Source: Nicotiana tabacum (lineage: Eukaryota; Streptophyta; Magnoliopsida; Solanales; Solanaceae). Taken from it: 64,000 nucleotides of DNA. Location: the NCBI RefSeq assembly GCF_000715075.1, contig NC_134101.1, positions 192,158,103 through 192,222,102 of the forward strand, read 5' to 3'. The translations under genes and the position numbers were made by a program. Under the pieces are notes generated by a model. The model was not told the origin of the DNA. It saw only the letters and a program-made list of their open reading frames with translations, and did not search any database. This document shows, piece by piece, positions 47,960-59,155 of this stretch (positions are counted from its first letter, which is position 1; each line of letters starts with the position of its first letter).

Positions 47960-48045
47960 CCATATCATGCCAAAATCCCTAATATGGGTTGATCTTCCTT
48001 CGTTCTTGATTGCAACTCTTTTTCTTCCTTCAGAATCTCCTAAGG

Positions 48046-50422
48046 ATGGAGAAAATTAACACTTCTGTTTCCCAGGAGGTCGCAGGTTCGTCCTCTTCAT
48101 TTTTCTCTCAAGGCAAAGCGGCTACTTCCCCTTGTGCTGAGGAATGCATCCCAGGATCCTTTGCGATGACCTCCGATTTCAAGGTCAAGAGACCTTCCTT
48201 GAAGCCAGGGCGTCGCGATCTTGCAACTCGGTATATCATGTCGATAACAGACGTCGAGAGAGTGAGGGCTTACTGTCGCTGGAGGGATACCGTGCTTGTG
48301 TAGATTCCTACTCGGGAGGAAGATATTACAGATCATAAAACCGGCTTTCTGAGTGTATGCACCTACCCATTTACCTTGGGGCATGTGGGGCCATCCTCGC
48401 CCCCGATCGACCACAAGATTCTCGACATCTACCGGAGTTATCAAGTGACTCTGGGCCAAATTCATCCTTCGTTCTGGCGCGTGGATTATATGATCAGGCA
48501 TTACTCGAACATGATAGAGGAGATGCCCTTCACACTCAACCATCTAATCCGGATATATAGTCCCCGTCTTCTCCGTGGGGGCTTAATCAAGCTTCACTAC
48601 CGAGCCCTGAGATCCCTTTTTGCCTACACCGAGGAGCCCGAGGACGATGGATGGGTAAGCCGATTCGTCCGAGTGAAGACGTCTGACCTGATTCCAGTGG
48701 AAAAGATGTCGTTCCATGAGAAGTGGAACACTGGGCATAAGTAAACGTGTTGTCCTTGCTTCTTTTTGGCTATATTTCTTCAAGCATCTAACTCTGCTTC
48801 TCTTGTCTTTTCAGCCGTAGCGATCTACCCTGGTGCGGTGTCGGACCTCCAGGGTTGGGTTGGCTACTTATACTCGATTTTCCCATATACTGAATAAGTG
48901 TTGCGAGATTTATCCCGAACTCGGTGGGAAGCCAAAGACCATGGTGAGCCCCGAGCCTTGTTGCATTTGCATACTTTGACGTAGATCGCTGTTAGTAGCG
49001 TTCTTCATCCTTTGCATTTAACCTCTGCATTTATGTAGGTCTGGGGGAGATCCCTTTGACCAAGGAGGCACAGCCCGTTGGAGGGGACGCCCTGGTGCTT
49101 GGCGAGAAGAAGAAAAGGCAGGGGAGTTTGCTGGTTGGGCCTCCGGAGCTCAAGAGGGTTAAGGCGGAAGATTCCAAGGTTGACCCAGCAATTCTAACCT
49201 CCGAGATGATGGGAAACCCTCGAGCTGAAGGTGAGGGAGAAAGTAGCTTCTCAATGGCCCTAAAGAGCGTGTAGACTCGGCCGACCCTCGGGCTGTGGGG
49301 ATGGATGCTCTCGAACCGAAGTCTGATGCCGCTGCAGCCCAACTTTATGGTAGTGAGGCTATGGATTGAGTATCGAGTAGTACCCCCGATTTGGCAGGCG
49401 GCCAGAATTCTTCCCGAGCTGGAACGCCCTTGGTGAGCAGTTCAGATGGGCCTGTACCTGGGGTTCAGGGTGAACAAGGGACAGAGATTTTGGCTGATCT
49501 GTTAACCCTTTGATTGTTGTCGATTCTCCTTAGGGAGAGATCCTACCATCTCACAAAGTTCAAGACATCCCATGTGAAGAGCCTTCTAAAGCAGGAGCAC
49601 TAGTCAAAGGCGGAGATGCACTCGAAAGGTCGCCAACCATTCCCGAGGGAGGTCCCGAGTTCGATGCTTCATTCATTTTCGGCGAGATGGGCAGACTTTG
49701 AGAGCAAGTAATTTTTGGCTAACCTTGTCCGCCGCTTTAGGCTGTTCCATTCTTCGTTTTTCTAACTTGTCTTTTCACGTGGCTTCAGGCTAAATTGCTT
49801 TATAACCAGGCTTTCACCCAGTATCAGGATGAGGTGAGCCTCCGCGAGCGTGAGAAAGCCTATCTTACCGATCATGTTACTCATTCCCCATTTTTACTAC
49901 TATTCGAGCCCTTGTGAGATTCCACTGTTTTTAACTTCTCGGACCTAATTTGTGCAGTTTGAGAAGGAGAACGCCCTGCTGAGAGGGGAGCTTTGGGCCA
50001 GAGATGCTGAAATTTCTGAGCTTAGTCGGTACATAAACGAAATGGCTTCCGAGAGGGACAGCCTCCAAGGGAAGGTAACCTTGATCGAGCGTCAACTCTA
50101 GGATGTGAAGAAGGATAGTGATAAGTACAAGGGTCTCCATTCCAAACTGGTGGCTACATTTTTTTGGATCAAAGTCGAGGCCAAGGCGCTTGTATCCTTG
50201 CATAAGGGGAGGGGGGAGCTGTTGTCGCAGATTCTTGCATTGAGAAAACATTTGAGGGGGCTAGGTCGATGTTACCTCGAGCTGCAGATCGTGCCTGGCC
50301 AGTTTCCTGAAAGCAGGCCATTGGGGGGCGCGTCCAAATGCATCTCGGGTGGTGCTAAAAATGGGGGTGAATCCCTGCGGAAAGAAGATGCCATTGAGAA
50401 GGGGTCGTCGGGGGACTTGTAA
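48046..50422 (+). pseudogene. T1 antisense ORF (aORF, putative gypsy-type transposon protein), intron-containing
   Basis: Plus strand, opposite to pol. Segment 1 (48046-48740) starts MEKINTSVSQEVAG and contains RYIMSITDVERVRAYCRW, then LGQIHPSFWRVDYMIRHY and FVRVKTSDLIPVEKMSFHEK. One TAG at 48301 interrupts it where relatives have Gln. A GTAAAC donor at 48741 and a TTTTCAG acceptor at 48814 lead to a PGAVSDLQGWVGY segment; another donor-like GTGAGC (about 48940) and acceptor (about 49039) lead to an EKKKRQGSLL segment. The last part (about 49960-50422) is a coiled coil (FEKENALLRGELWARDAEIS, then HSKLVATFF). Antisense ORFs in this position are reported for Tat elements; the family name is from memory. 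A one-base frame mismatch at the first junction and other stops mean it is broken. Confidence 0.7.
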
Positions 50423-50817
50423 TTGCCTGGGTGCAACCCTTAGGGAGCCATTGAAGATGCCGGTTTGGCAATAGATTAGGATCTTTGTTGATTTTCCTAT
50501 CAATTTTTTTGTTGATCTTCCTTTTTGTATATAGTATTTTCATACTAGAATATGCATAAAGTGAATATTGCGGCTTTGTTTCCTCTATTCCCCTCTTTGC
50601 CCCGAATTCAACAAGAATTGTCAAGAAACCTTAGACCTGCAATATGGCCTTGTGGCTCGTTATGAGATCCCGGGGGCTTTCATGTACCTGGTCGATGCGA
50701 CCTCTAATGTAAACTGCTGTCAAAGCTCTTACACTTTTGCTCAACTATTTTGGGTTCAGTCTCTTAGTCGGGCTTAGACTCGAGCTCAATCGACCCTCAA
50801 GTTTTATATCTGCATGG

Positions 50818-51100
50818 GCTGGCGACAATGGCTCTTATGCCTTGGGTCGAAGTGACCATTTATGTATGTGGCCCTAAGTCTTGGGGAGTTGGCGACGATG
50901 GCTCTTACGCTATGCCATTAGGCATGTGTAGTTAACTATTTTTGATTTGGTCTCTGAATCAGGTTACGACTCGAGCTTATTTTAATCCTCAAGTTTTCAA
51001 ATTTTAAGCTGGCGACAGTGGCTCTTACGCTTTTGGTCGTTGCAACCTTTTAGTGTGTGGCCCTGAGGCTCATTTAGCTAGCGACTATGGCTCTTATGCT
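50818..51100. repeat. Four dispersed copies of GGCGACNATGGCTCTTAYGC
   Basis: Copies at about 50821, 50891, 51011 and 51080, spaced 70, 120 and 70 bp, each with TGGCTCTTAYGC near-perfect. Between them are GGTCTCTGAATCAGG-like and CTCGAGCT-like blocks, so the real unit may be 70-120 bp. Confidence 0.8.
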
Positions 51101-51576
51101 TTTTTCCCTTAGGCATATATAGGCTTTGTTTTTCCCCCGTTAAGGTCATTTTTTAAAATAATTTTGCTTGACCCGTCGCCGGTTCGGGAAGAACCTCGAT
51201 TTCAAGTCGTTAGTGGCGATGTTCAAGCACCTCAAAAGGTTTAGCTCGTAGGATGAGCAGCTCGAAGCCTTTGTGATTTGGAGCTGACATGGTCGAAGCT
51301 TGTTTGCCTATTGAGGGTAGCCTGTTTTAATCGGTTCTTTTCGAAGTAGATTTGAAGTAATGGCCTGTGATTTTGTTAGAGATGGTCGGGTGTCCCCTAG
51401 TCGCATTAATTTGGATGGTGTAGTTGTTTTTACCATAGTCATATGTGTTTGGCCAGAGCCGTTTTTGATCTCGAGTGTGATAGTTTAGGCATCTGCATCG
51501 AGGATATGCCCTTTCGGTAGTCTTACAAATGCGAGACATAGCCTAAACTTCGGGATTGAGTTTTATGTCTGCAGTA

Positions 51577-51716
51577 AGGTCTTACAAAATTTTCATGCCT
51601 GTTGAGGTCTTACTGTTGTTTCATGCCTATTGACGTCTTATAGTTTTTTCATGTCTGTTGAGGTCTTACAGTTTTTCCATGCTTGTTGAGGTCTTACAAT
51701 TTTTTGTTGTTATGTA
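51577..51716. repeat. Five tandem 28-bp units (AGGTCTTAC...)
   Basis: AGGTCTTAC starts at 51577, 51605, 51633 (ACGTCTTAT), 51661 and 51689, exactly 28 bp apart. The units also share a TTTTTCATGCCTGTTG block. Confidence 0.9.
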
Positions 51717-52599
51717 AAATAGTTCTGGCCAGACCGAGTTTGCCCGCTCGGGGTCTTACAACCTCGGGGTTTTCAGTGAATGGTGATTTATGATAGTTTC
51801 TGAGTCATCGAGTTTGCTTAGGCTCGAAGGCCATTACCCGTGAGCTCGGAATTGCCTCATTGGGTCCTTATGAACATGGAGTTCCGACCTGAGGTCATGT
51901 GGGTGCCAAATTGTTGATGCTAAGTCTCTGAGTATTTCAGGACGTACTCGATGGGGGGATCCTTTCCATGAGCATGCTGAATTTTCTTTTGGAGTACGAG
52001 ATGCTTTTGGCGAAAGATACTCTTTGATTACTTGGCGTATATATATGTTATTGTTTTCCCGTAAGCCCGGCTTATGCGGATACGGTTCGTTCGACCGTCT
52101 GGCTCGATGCATTATTTCCTCTTGGAACCTCGTTTGTCGTTCTCTAGTACAGGGTTGATTGCGAAGAAAATCCGGTAGGATTGTTGAGTGCTTCTTAGAA
52201 AGTTCGTGGACGTTGCCTCGTTAAAAACCTTGTCGGCAAAAACCCATTTCAGGATAAAAACTTGGTCGAAGGAAAAGAGTGCAACATTTGCTTGAGGATC
52301 TTTGCGAGATTTTCCGATCAGGTGCCCTAGAAGTAATACCTCTTAAGCATCGATACATTCTAGTTGCTTGGAAGTTGTTCGCCTTCCATGGTGCCAAACT
52401 TATAGGATCCCTTGCCAACTATTCCGAGGACACAGTACGGTCCTTCCCAATTCTGGCCCAGCTTTCTTCATTAGGGTTTCGAGTGTTGAGAGTAACCTTC
52501 CTTAGGACTAAGTCCCCGATCCCAAAATATCGGAGATTTGTTCTTGTGTTATAGTATCTTTTAATTTTTGCTTCTGGGCAGCCATCCGAATCAGCGAGG

Positions 52600-53359
52600 C
52601 TTCCCGCCATTCATAGAGTAGCTCGAGGCCCATTGTCATGTCCTCATTGTTCGAGCCCTCATTAGTGTTCTAGAATCTAGTGCTCGGTTCCCCGACTTCC
52701 ACCGATATCAATGCCTCGGAACTGTACACTAGAGAGAAGAGTGTTGAAGTTGTTCGAAATGCCCATAGCACCTCGGGCAACGTTTCTCTCCATTTTCTCT
52801 TGGCAATCTCCAGTTTCTTTTTTAAGTTCTGAATGATGGTTTTATTCACAGATTTGGCCTGGCCGTTTGCACATGGAATGTAAGGCATTGACAGTATTCT
52901 CTTAATTTTGTTATCTTCAAGGAACTATGTTACCTTGCCCCCGATGAACTGCCTCCCGTTATCGCATTTTATTTCGGATGGGATTCCGAACCGGCATATG
53001 ATGTGATCCCATATGAAATCGATGACTTCCTTCTCTCTTATTTTCTCGAAGTCCTGTGCTTCCACCCATTTTGAAAAGCAATAAATCATAAATAGAAAGA
53101 ATCTAGCCTTACCTGGTGCCAACGGCAAAGGGCCGACGATGTCCATTCACCATTGCATGAATGGCCATGGTGATAAAACGGAATGTAGTTGCTCGCCGGG
53201 TTGGTGGATCATGGGAGCGAACCTCTGGCACTTGTCACGTTTTTGGACGAATTCTCGGGCGTTTTTTTTCATGCAGTCCCAATAGTAGCCCGCTTTGATC
53301 ACCTTTCGGACAAAGGAATCGGCCCCTAAATGATTTCAATAGGTGCCCTCGTGGATCTC
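52600..53359 (-). pseudogene. T1 integrase
   Basis: The zinc-finger end reads KRDKCQRFAPMIHQP (first Cys of CxxC changed to Arg). The core reads MDIVGPLPLAPGKARF, FSKWVEAQ, RFGIPSEIKCDNGRQF, then ANGQAKSVNKTII and an LWAFRTT block. The first two catalytic Asp are present, but the Glu expected in GQAESTNK is Lys (codon at 52853-52855). Several stops separate the blocks. It would insert cDNA into chromatin; this copy cannot. Confidence 0.88.
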
Positions 53360-54260
53360 TCAAAGCACATAATCTGTGTCACCTGCTCCTAAGCATACCA
53401 CCAGGGGGGCATCGAAAGTTCTCTTGTACAGAGTTTCATTTTCGTCGAGCGAGAACCGGGCTGCTTTGGATCGCAGGGCCCTCGATTCTTTTGGATATGC
53501 GGGAAGCTTCCCTTCTTTTAGATAAACAATATATTTATTTCTCCAATACCATGTCAGACTGGTGGAGTTAATATCTGCATGACCTTCTTCAATCACTGAT
53601 TTAAACAGTTGGACAACAGGTCTGGGGTGTTGGTCTTCTTCTTCAGCAGAAGATATCAGATTTGTGAGGGCATTGACCTCACTGTTCTGCTCATGGGGTA
53701 CATGGACTAAGGTCCATTCTTTCAAGCGATGTAACGCGACTTGGATTTTGTCCAAGTACCTATACATCCTGTCCTATCGAGTTTCGTAGCTCCCGTTCAC
53801 TTGGCTCACTACGATGAGTGAATCACATTTTGCCTCGATGGTATCGGCCCCCAAACTTTTGGCCAACTCTAAATCTGCAATCATAGCCTTGTACTCAGCT
53901 TCATTATTAGTCAATGTAGCGGTTTTTATGGATTTTCTGATTATGCCACCAATGGGTGGCTTTAGGACTATACTAAGCCCGGATCCTCTTATGTTTGTGG
54001 CGCCGTTTGTGAACAAGGTCCATACCCTGGAGGACGTGCCTGATTTCAATAAAAGTTCCTTCTCTACCTCGGGTACGAGGGATAGCGAGAAATCGGCCAC
54101 GAAGTCTGCCAGGATTTGGGACTTGAAAATAGGGCTTCATCTTTCGCGAGGCGCTTATCAGCGCGAGAGCCAATTTTTCTAGATGGGGATACCGGGTTTC
54201 GACGTCCCCCAAAGTTCGGCTCACGTAATAAATAGGAAATTATGTACCTTGCTCCTCTCA
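53360..54260 (-). pseudogene. T1 RNase H and linker
   Basis: RNase H motifs: LFTNGATNIRGSG, TNNEAEYKAMIADLELAKS, CDSLIVVSQVNG, ALTNLISSAEEE. The first catalytic Asp (usual LFVDGAS) is Asn (codon at 54005-54007). A stop separates 53774 from 53767. After it comes the pre-integrase linker with RSKAARFSLDENETLYKR. Confidence 0.85.
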
Positions 54261-55386
54261 AACCAGTACGCCGCTTACCGCTATCTCAGACACGGCCAGG
54301 TACAGGTATAGCGTTTCATCCTCCTTGGGCATATGCAACAAAGGTGGAATAGTCAGGTATCGTTTCAGCTCTTCTGTGTTGGCATTCTGGAGTACATTCG
54401 AAGTTGCTCTATCTTTTGAGTAGCGAGAAGAAGTGGTGACTTTTGTCTGATGCACTTGATATGAATCTGCCTAGGGTCACCATCCGCCCTGTTAGCCGTT
54501 GGATGGCTTTTATATTGTTCACTATCGTGATTTCTTTGATGGCCTTTATCTTGTCAAGATTGATCTCGATCCCCCTGTTTGAAACCATGAAGCCCAGGAA
54601 TTTGCCCGAACCCACTCCGAAGGCATACTTTTAGGGGTTGAGCTTCATGTCGTAGCTTCTGAGGATGTCAAAAGTTTCCTGAAAATGGGTCAAATGGTCC
54701 TCTGTGCGCAGGGACGTAACTAGCATATCATCAATATATACCTCCATTGATATACCTACTTGATGCTTGAATATTTTATTAACTAGGCGCTGGTACATTG
54801 CCACTGCATTTTTTAGCCCGAAGGGCATTACATTATAGAAATATGTACCATACTTTGTGATGAACGAGGTCTTTTCCCTATCCTCGGGGTTCATGAGGAT
54901 TTAATTATTCCCCAAGTAGGCATCGAGAAAAGTGAGGGTCTCGTGGTCGGCCGTAGCATCGATTAGGCGATTGATATTAGGCAATGGGAAGGAATCTTTG
55001 GGGCACGCCCTATTTAAGTCTTTAAAATCTACGCACATTCTTAGCTTGTTCCCCTTTTTTGGCACTACTACTACGTTGTCCAGCTATTCGGGGTACTTTA
55101 CCTCTCTAATGGATCCAATTTTAAGAAGTTTCGCTACCTCTTCTTTGATGAAGTCATGTTTTACCTCAGACTGTAGTCTTCTCTTCTACTTCACGGGTTT
55201 GAATTTGGCATCAACGCTCAGCCTGTAGGAGGTTATTTCCGGCGGGATTCCTGTCATATCTAGGTGGGACCAGGCGAAACAGTCGATATTGTTACTAGGA
55301 AATTGAATAAACCATGTCCTAAGTTCGGGGGTCAACCCCGTTCCCAAGTATACATTACGATTTGGTAGGTGCTTGATTAAAATGGT
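54261..55386 (-). pseudogene. T1 reverse transcriptase
   Basis: From the right: the HDFIKEEVAKLLKIGSIREV block, VVVPKKGNKLRMCVDFKDLN, ACPKDSFPLPNINRLIDATA, SFITKYGTYFYNVMPFGLKN, then YIDDMLV (active site intact), HFQETFDILRSYDMKLNP, FLGFMVSNRGIEINLDKIKA. Single stops occur near 55200, 55090, 54905 and 54631. Overall order and motifs are of Ty3/gypsy Tat type. Confidence 0.88.
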
Positions 55387-56290
55387 CTACTCCAGCTCTT
55401 CGACTGTTGATTTAGTTGCATACGATTCTTCGGGGGCGATGAAGGTTCGGGGGGCGAAGAAATCTTCCTCGTCGTCCTCGGGGGCCTGTGTATTTCTATC
55501 CTTATCCGGGATCATGCATGTGGGATTAGGCACCTCATGGTGGACTGCGAACATTTCTTTCGCTGCCCATTGTTCAACATATATGGTCGTTATGACATCC
55601 CTCGTGGGAAACCTTATCACCTGATGCAAGGTTGAGGTTACTGCCCTCACACTATGTATCCAAGGCCTGCCGAGTAATGCATTGTACCTCATGTCGCCGT
55701 CGATGACCTGGAACTCGGTGTTCTGAATCGTGCCAGACGTGTCGATCGGGAGGGTGATCTCTCCATTTGTTACTTCGCCGGTCATGTTGAAGCCATGGAG
55801 GATTCGAGGGACGTCAACGACTCGATTGAGCAGCCCCAGCTGTTCTATTGCCTCTAATCTAATTATGTTGGCCAAGCTGCCTGGATCCATGAGCACGCGC
55901 TTTATTCTGGTATTGTTCAACAGAAACGAGATCACCATCGCGTCGTTGTGCGGTTCTATCATGGCCTCGAGGTCCTCCACACATAAATATGAGGGTGTTT
56001 TCGGGCACCTGATTCCGAGTCGGTACTTCTTCCATAGTGGACGTTCTCGTTTGTTTGAACATGGGTCCTTGGGGAACGTCGGTTCCCCCAATAATCATGT
56101 GGACGTTATGTCGGAGAACCTTCCCTTCCGCCTGGGTTGGGTTCGGTGGTGTACCGACATCTGGAACAACCATGTCCTTCTCTCTATTGTTATTAAGGCT
56201 CTGGTTTCTCATTTTGTTCACCGAGTCAGGCGCTCTATCCTGAAATCGAAGATCTTGGACAAAAAAGTATGAAAGATAACTTGCGTCGTG
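55387..56290 (-). pseudogene. T1 gag-protease linker and aspartic protease
   Basis: The frame at 56359-55859 covers NKMRNQSLNNN, HNVHMIIGGTDVPQGPMFKQ. A frame change near 56000 leads to 56091-55387: RVLMDPGSLANIIRLEAI with the protease DPGS, FNMTGEVTNGEITLP, MRYNALLGRPWIHS, STLHQVIRFPT. Catalytic Asp and Gly are present. No gag core or knuckle precedes it: the PBS is within about 80 bp of the first recognisable codons. Confidence 0.85.
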
Positions 56291-56332
56291 TAACAAAACC
56301 AGCAAGAAAATAATCACTATTATTTTTAGTAC

Positions 56333-56349
56333 CACGATGGGCACCAAAC
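56333..56349 (-). promoter_or_regulatory. T1 primer binding site (not initiator Met)
   Basis: The minus strand reads GTTTGGTGCCCATCGTGG right after the LTR end AAACA. It begins with the TGG expected of any tRNA CCA end, but differs from the TGGTATCAGAGC used by the other elements here. I cannot name the tRNA. Confidence 0.7.
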
Positions 56350-57095
56350 TGTTTACCATGAAAATGATAACAACAATTAAATTTGTAAATAGGACTCTAA
56401 AAATACGCGATCTATTTTTATGCTAGTTGTCAAAGCGGTTGATGTTAGGCGTATGAAGTTTAATGACGAAATACAAGTTAAAATGGGGCAGTAATCAAAC
56501 CGAGGGGTTCCTACCCAGGCTTTGGACTGATCGATGAAAGGCCTCAAGGTCGATACCCAGCACGAGCTCGAGCTATCGTGGATAAACGGGAAGGGGATAC
56601 CAATTAATATATAATTAAAGAAGGCTCTTTATGGAAAATAGCAAGTAATAAATGAAGAACAAGCATGAAAGCAATAAATGGAAAGAGTAGCCTCGAGCGA
56701 GTAAGTTAGAGAAAAAAAAGAGAGAGAATTATTACTGATCTTGTGTAGAGTAGTTGGAGCAACAACATCCCTTTACAAAGTGGTGAGGATTCCCTTTATA
56801 TAGGAGGGTAATCCTATTATAGTACAACTTATATTAATTGTAAAATTATGGAGATGGGACGGCTAGACGCGACGCCTCAATACAGGCTTTGGGTAGGCCG
56901 GCTCTGTCAGACCTAGCCGTGTGCCTTGGGAATTCCTTGTTTTACTCCAGCCTCAATCTTTGTCTTCTTTAAGTCGGGCCTCGACGAGCTCCGAGGAAGG
57001 AACTCGGCCACAACTCCATGTCCTCGAGGTTCCGAGGCATTCTTCTGAAGTGACTTGATAGCAAGAAATTAGGCCCCCTGATTTTGCCGCATACC
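56350..57095 (-). repeat. T1 5' LTR (746 bp) with TATA box
   Basis: Collinear with the left copy. On the minus strand TATATAAAG (plus 56794-56802) lies mid-LTR, a good promoter candidate; the other LTR has a weaker form (ATATAAAGG, about 47528-47537). Confidence 0.9.
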
Positions 57096-57100
57096 GTACC

Positions 57101-57369
57101 TTTATCAACAATCAAAACAACCGACTGTGGAACCACCTGCATCAATTAAAGATGTAGGTCCCCCGGCAAGAGGGATGTTAGTACATGTGTAATAGTACTA
57201 GTATGAATAACTAAACACCCCCTCAATAGAACGAATGATAACATAAGGAAGAACAATCATACAAATTAGTGGCAGTCTTAAACAATACCCAAAACATCAA
57301 GTTAGTAACAAGGCAACTTTTCAAGTAATTTCCATATTTTAGATTGGGAGATCTTAGCACCGGTATAGA
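57101..57369 (-). repeat. H 5' LTR, continuation
   Basis: It resumes at TTTATCAACAATCAAAAC and follows 19835-20105 (GGAACCACCTGCAT, TTTCCATATTTTAG, GAGATCTTAGCAC). It is cut at 57369 by the E7 LTR; the remaining ~1.3 kb of H's LTR does not reappear in the window. Confidence 0.85.
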
Positions 57370-58074
57370 TGTTTTCACGCCCTTTTTTCTTGAGAAATCG
57401 GGTTTTGACATTGACAACTATTTTAGGGAATGGTTTAAAAGAGAGAGTCACCACCTAACTGATTAAGATGTGTTAGGGCACCTATTTGCAGATAACTCAG
57501 GTTTACTAGCTTGCATCACCAAAGATCGGGTAAGGGATCAAATTACCTCGAGGAGAAGGTGTTAGGCACTCCTCGAGGTCTACAACGGTGGGTCTTGGCT
57601 GAACTCATATCATATGAATTAGTCTAATAGAGAACAGAAAGAGAGAACTATTTTAATAGGAATGAGGGGTCCTATGTTTTTTAGCCTTAAGGATAACCCC
57701 ATGCAACACAAATAATACTTCGTGTCTCCCCAAGATGGGGGGTTACTCATACTATTCAACGGGCACAGACTATCATCTTCTTCTACCCGATTATTATCTT
57801 TAAGTTATTTACCTAAAGCGCTCTAATCAATTCTAAATCGTACTCTATGCGCACTACCTGTCCTTTGCCTATGCCTAGGAGGCGTTTAGACCTCTATTTT
57901 TTGGATGGTTCTAGACTTAACTTAGGTATCTCAAAAGGATAAAACTAGGCAACATACAAAAAAAAGTCATACTTTCATGTAAAAGAAAATAAAGGCTCAA
58001 GTTAGCCTCCACACTTAGGCAGCAAATGCACAAAACAAATTAGGCGTTTGACAATTTTAACACTTAAAGTCGTT

Positions 58075-58890
58075 AGGTCCTATAGACATGATTTCTATGT
58101 GATTCTAGATTTTAATCATGCTGGCAGTTATGCAATGTACTTTCTAAGTGATTGCACAGTTGCCTATGGATTATAAGTACAAGCAGTTAAATTCTATAGA
58201 CATGCTATCTAGGTGATTTACTCAGTATTTGGCAGTGATAAGCAACGAAAGATATTCAAAATTACTAAGTTGTTCCTATAGGCATGCTTTCTAATGTCGT
58301 TCAACGAGGCAGTGTTTTAAAGCCTAATTTTAGTGCTTAACACAGATGGTGATCACCCTATAGACATGATTCCTACTCTTGATGATTAAAACTGGTTTTT
58401 GTTCCTATAGGCATGCGTACTAAATGGACAACTATGACAATAGTATAAAAATCAATTAAAATCCAATAGGTATGATTTCTAAAGATGCAGATTTATAGAA
58501 TATAAATGACCCTATGATCATGATGCCTAATGAATATGGTGCAATGCAAATTGAACTTTGGTTACTTTTATTTCCTATAGGCATGATATCTAACATGTAA
58601 AAGTAGAATAAGCTAGATGAATTAAACACATATAGGCACACAATAGCGGAACGTATTTGAGCAAAGTAAATACCTAGAGGCATGTTAGATAACACACACA
58701 ATAGCAGAATGAGCAAAGTAAACACCTGTAGGCAGGTTATCTAATGAACAATAGTAGAATGAGCGAAGTAAACACCTATAGACAGGATATCTGATGCACA
58801 GAGAACATATTTGAGCAAAGTAAATACCTATAGGCAAGTTCTCTAATGAACAATAGCAGAATGAGCAAAGTAAACACCTAAGGTAGGATT
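58075..58890. repeat. Dispersed CCTATAGGCATGATTTCTAA motif array
   Basis: At least twelve imperfect copies, spaced about 50-90 bp apart (for example 58080, 58196, 58279, 58350, 58401, 58463, 58573). The last units (58630-58880) add a longer shared block AATAGCAGAATGAGCAAAGT with four or five copies. It looks like an expanding LTR minisatellite. Confidence 0.85.
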
Positions 58891-59155
58891 CCTACCCATT
58901 CTCATGCAAATGCTAAAATAAACCCAGTTTCCCAATTTACTAACACCCCAATTGTTATTACAAATAATTATTAAAGACCAAAAATTAATGAATGAATTAC
59001 AAAGTATATAAAACTATAGGAATCCTGCAGCAGGCCTAAATACACCTACACAGGCCAGGCCTTCAACTCATACTACCAAAATCCTATGTTCATAGAGACA
59101 CAGTAACCAGAAATGCATGATTCAACCATATCTCAAGGATAAACATACTGAACCC

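Larger units (their letters stand above)
50423..52599. other. T1 spacer between aORF and integrase, with short repeats
   Basis: No convincing gene. It holds two repeat sets (50818-51100 and 51577-51716). The opposed genes converge here, so this is the likely 3' untranslated and termination zone for both. Confidence 0.6.
47084..57095 (-). mobile_element. T1, Tat-type Ty3/gypsy element lacking gag, with antisense ORF
   Basis: LTRs at 47084-47830 and 56350-57095 are flanked by perfect 5-bp duplications GTACC (47079-47083 and 57096-57100). The minus strand carries PR, RT, RNase H and IN; the plus strand carries an antisense ORF next to the 3' LTR. The gag core is absent: the leader is followed within about 100 bp by the gag-protease linker. 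LTRs differ by roughly 10% by eye in the first 240 bp, so it is the oldest insertion in H with measurable LTRs. GC content is higher than in its surroundings. Confidence 0.9.
21442..57369 (-). mobile_element. H, Ty3/gypsy (chromovirus-like) host element carrying four nested insertions
   Basis: Read right to left: 5' LTR (57369-57101 and 47083-46644), PBS, gag, PR, RT, RNase H, IN. All have the same family signature. Four elements break it, and the pol reading resumes on each side: the solo LTR at 23845-25718, E5 at 25823-34450, the copia at 36267-46252 and the Tat gypsy at 47084-57095. The domain order PR-RT-RH-IN and an initiator-Met PBS place it in Ty3/gypsy. A chromodomain is expected from memory of relatives but lies in the deleted integrase end. 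Every domain is disabled. Confidence 0.85.

Noticed and set aside
53814..56272. Long plus-strand ORFs opposite the Tat protease and RT (for example 55730-56272)
   Set aside because: They are mirror frames of a recognised pol region with clear motifs on the minus strand; no independent signal was seen.
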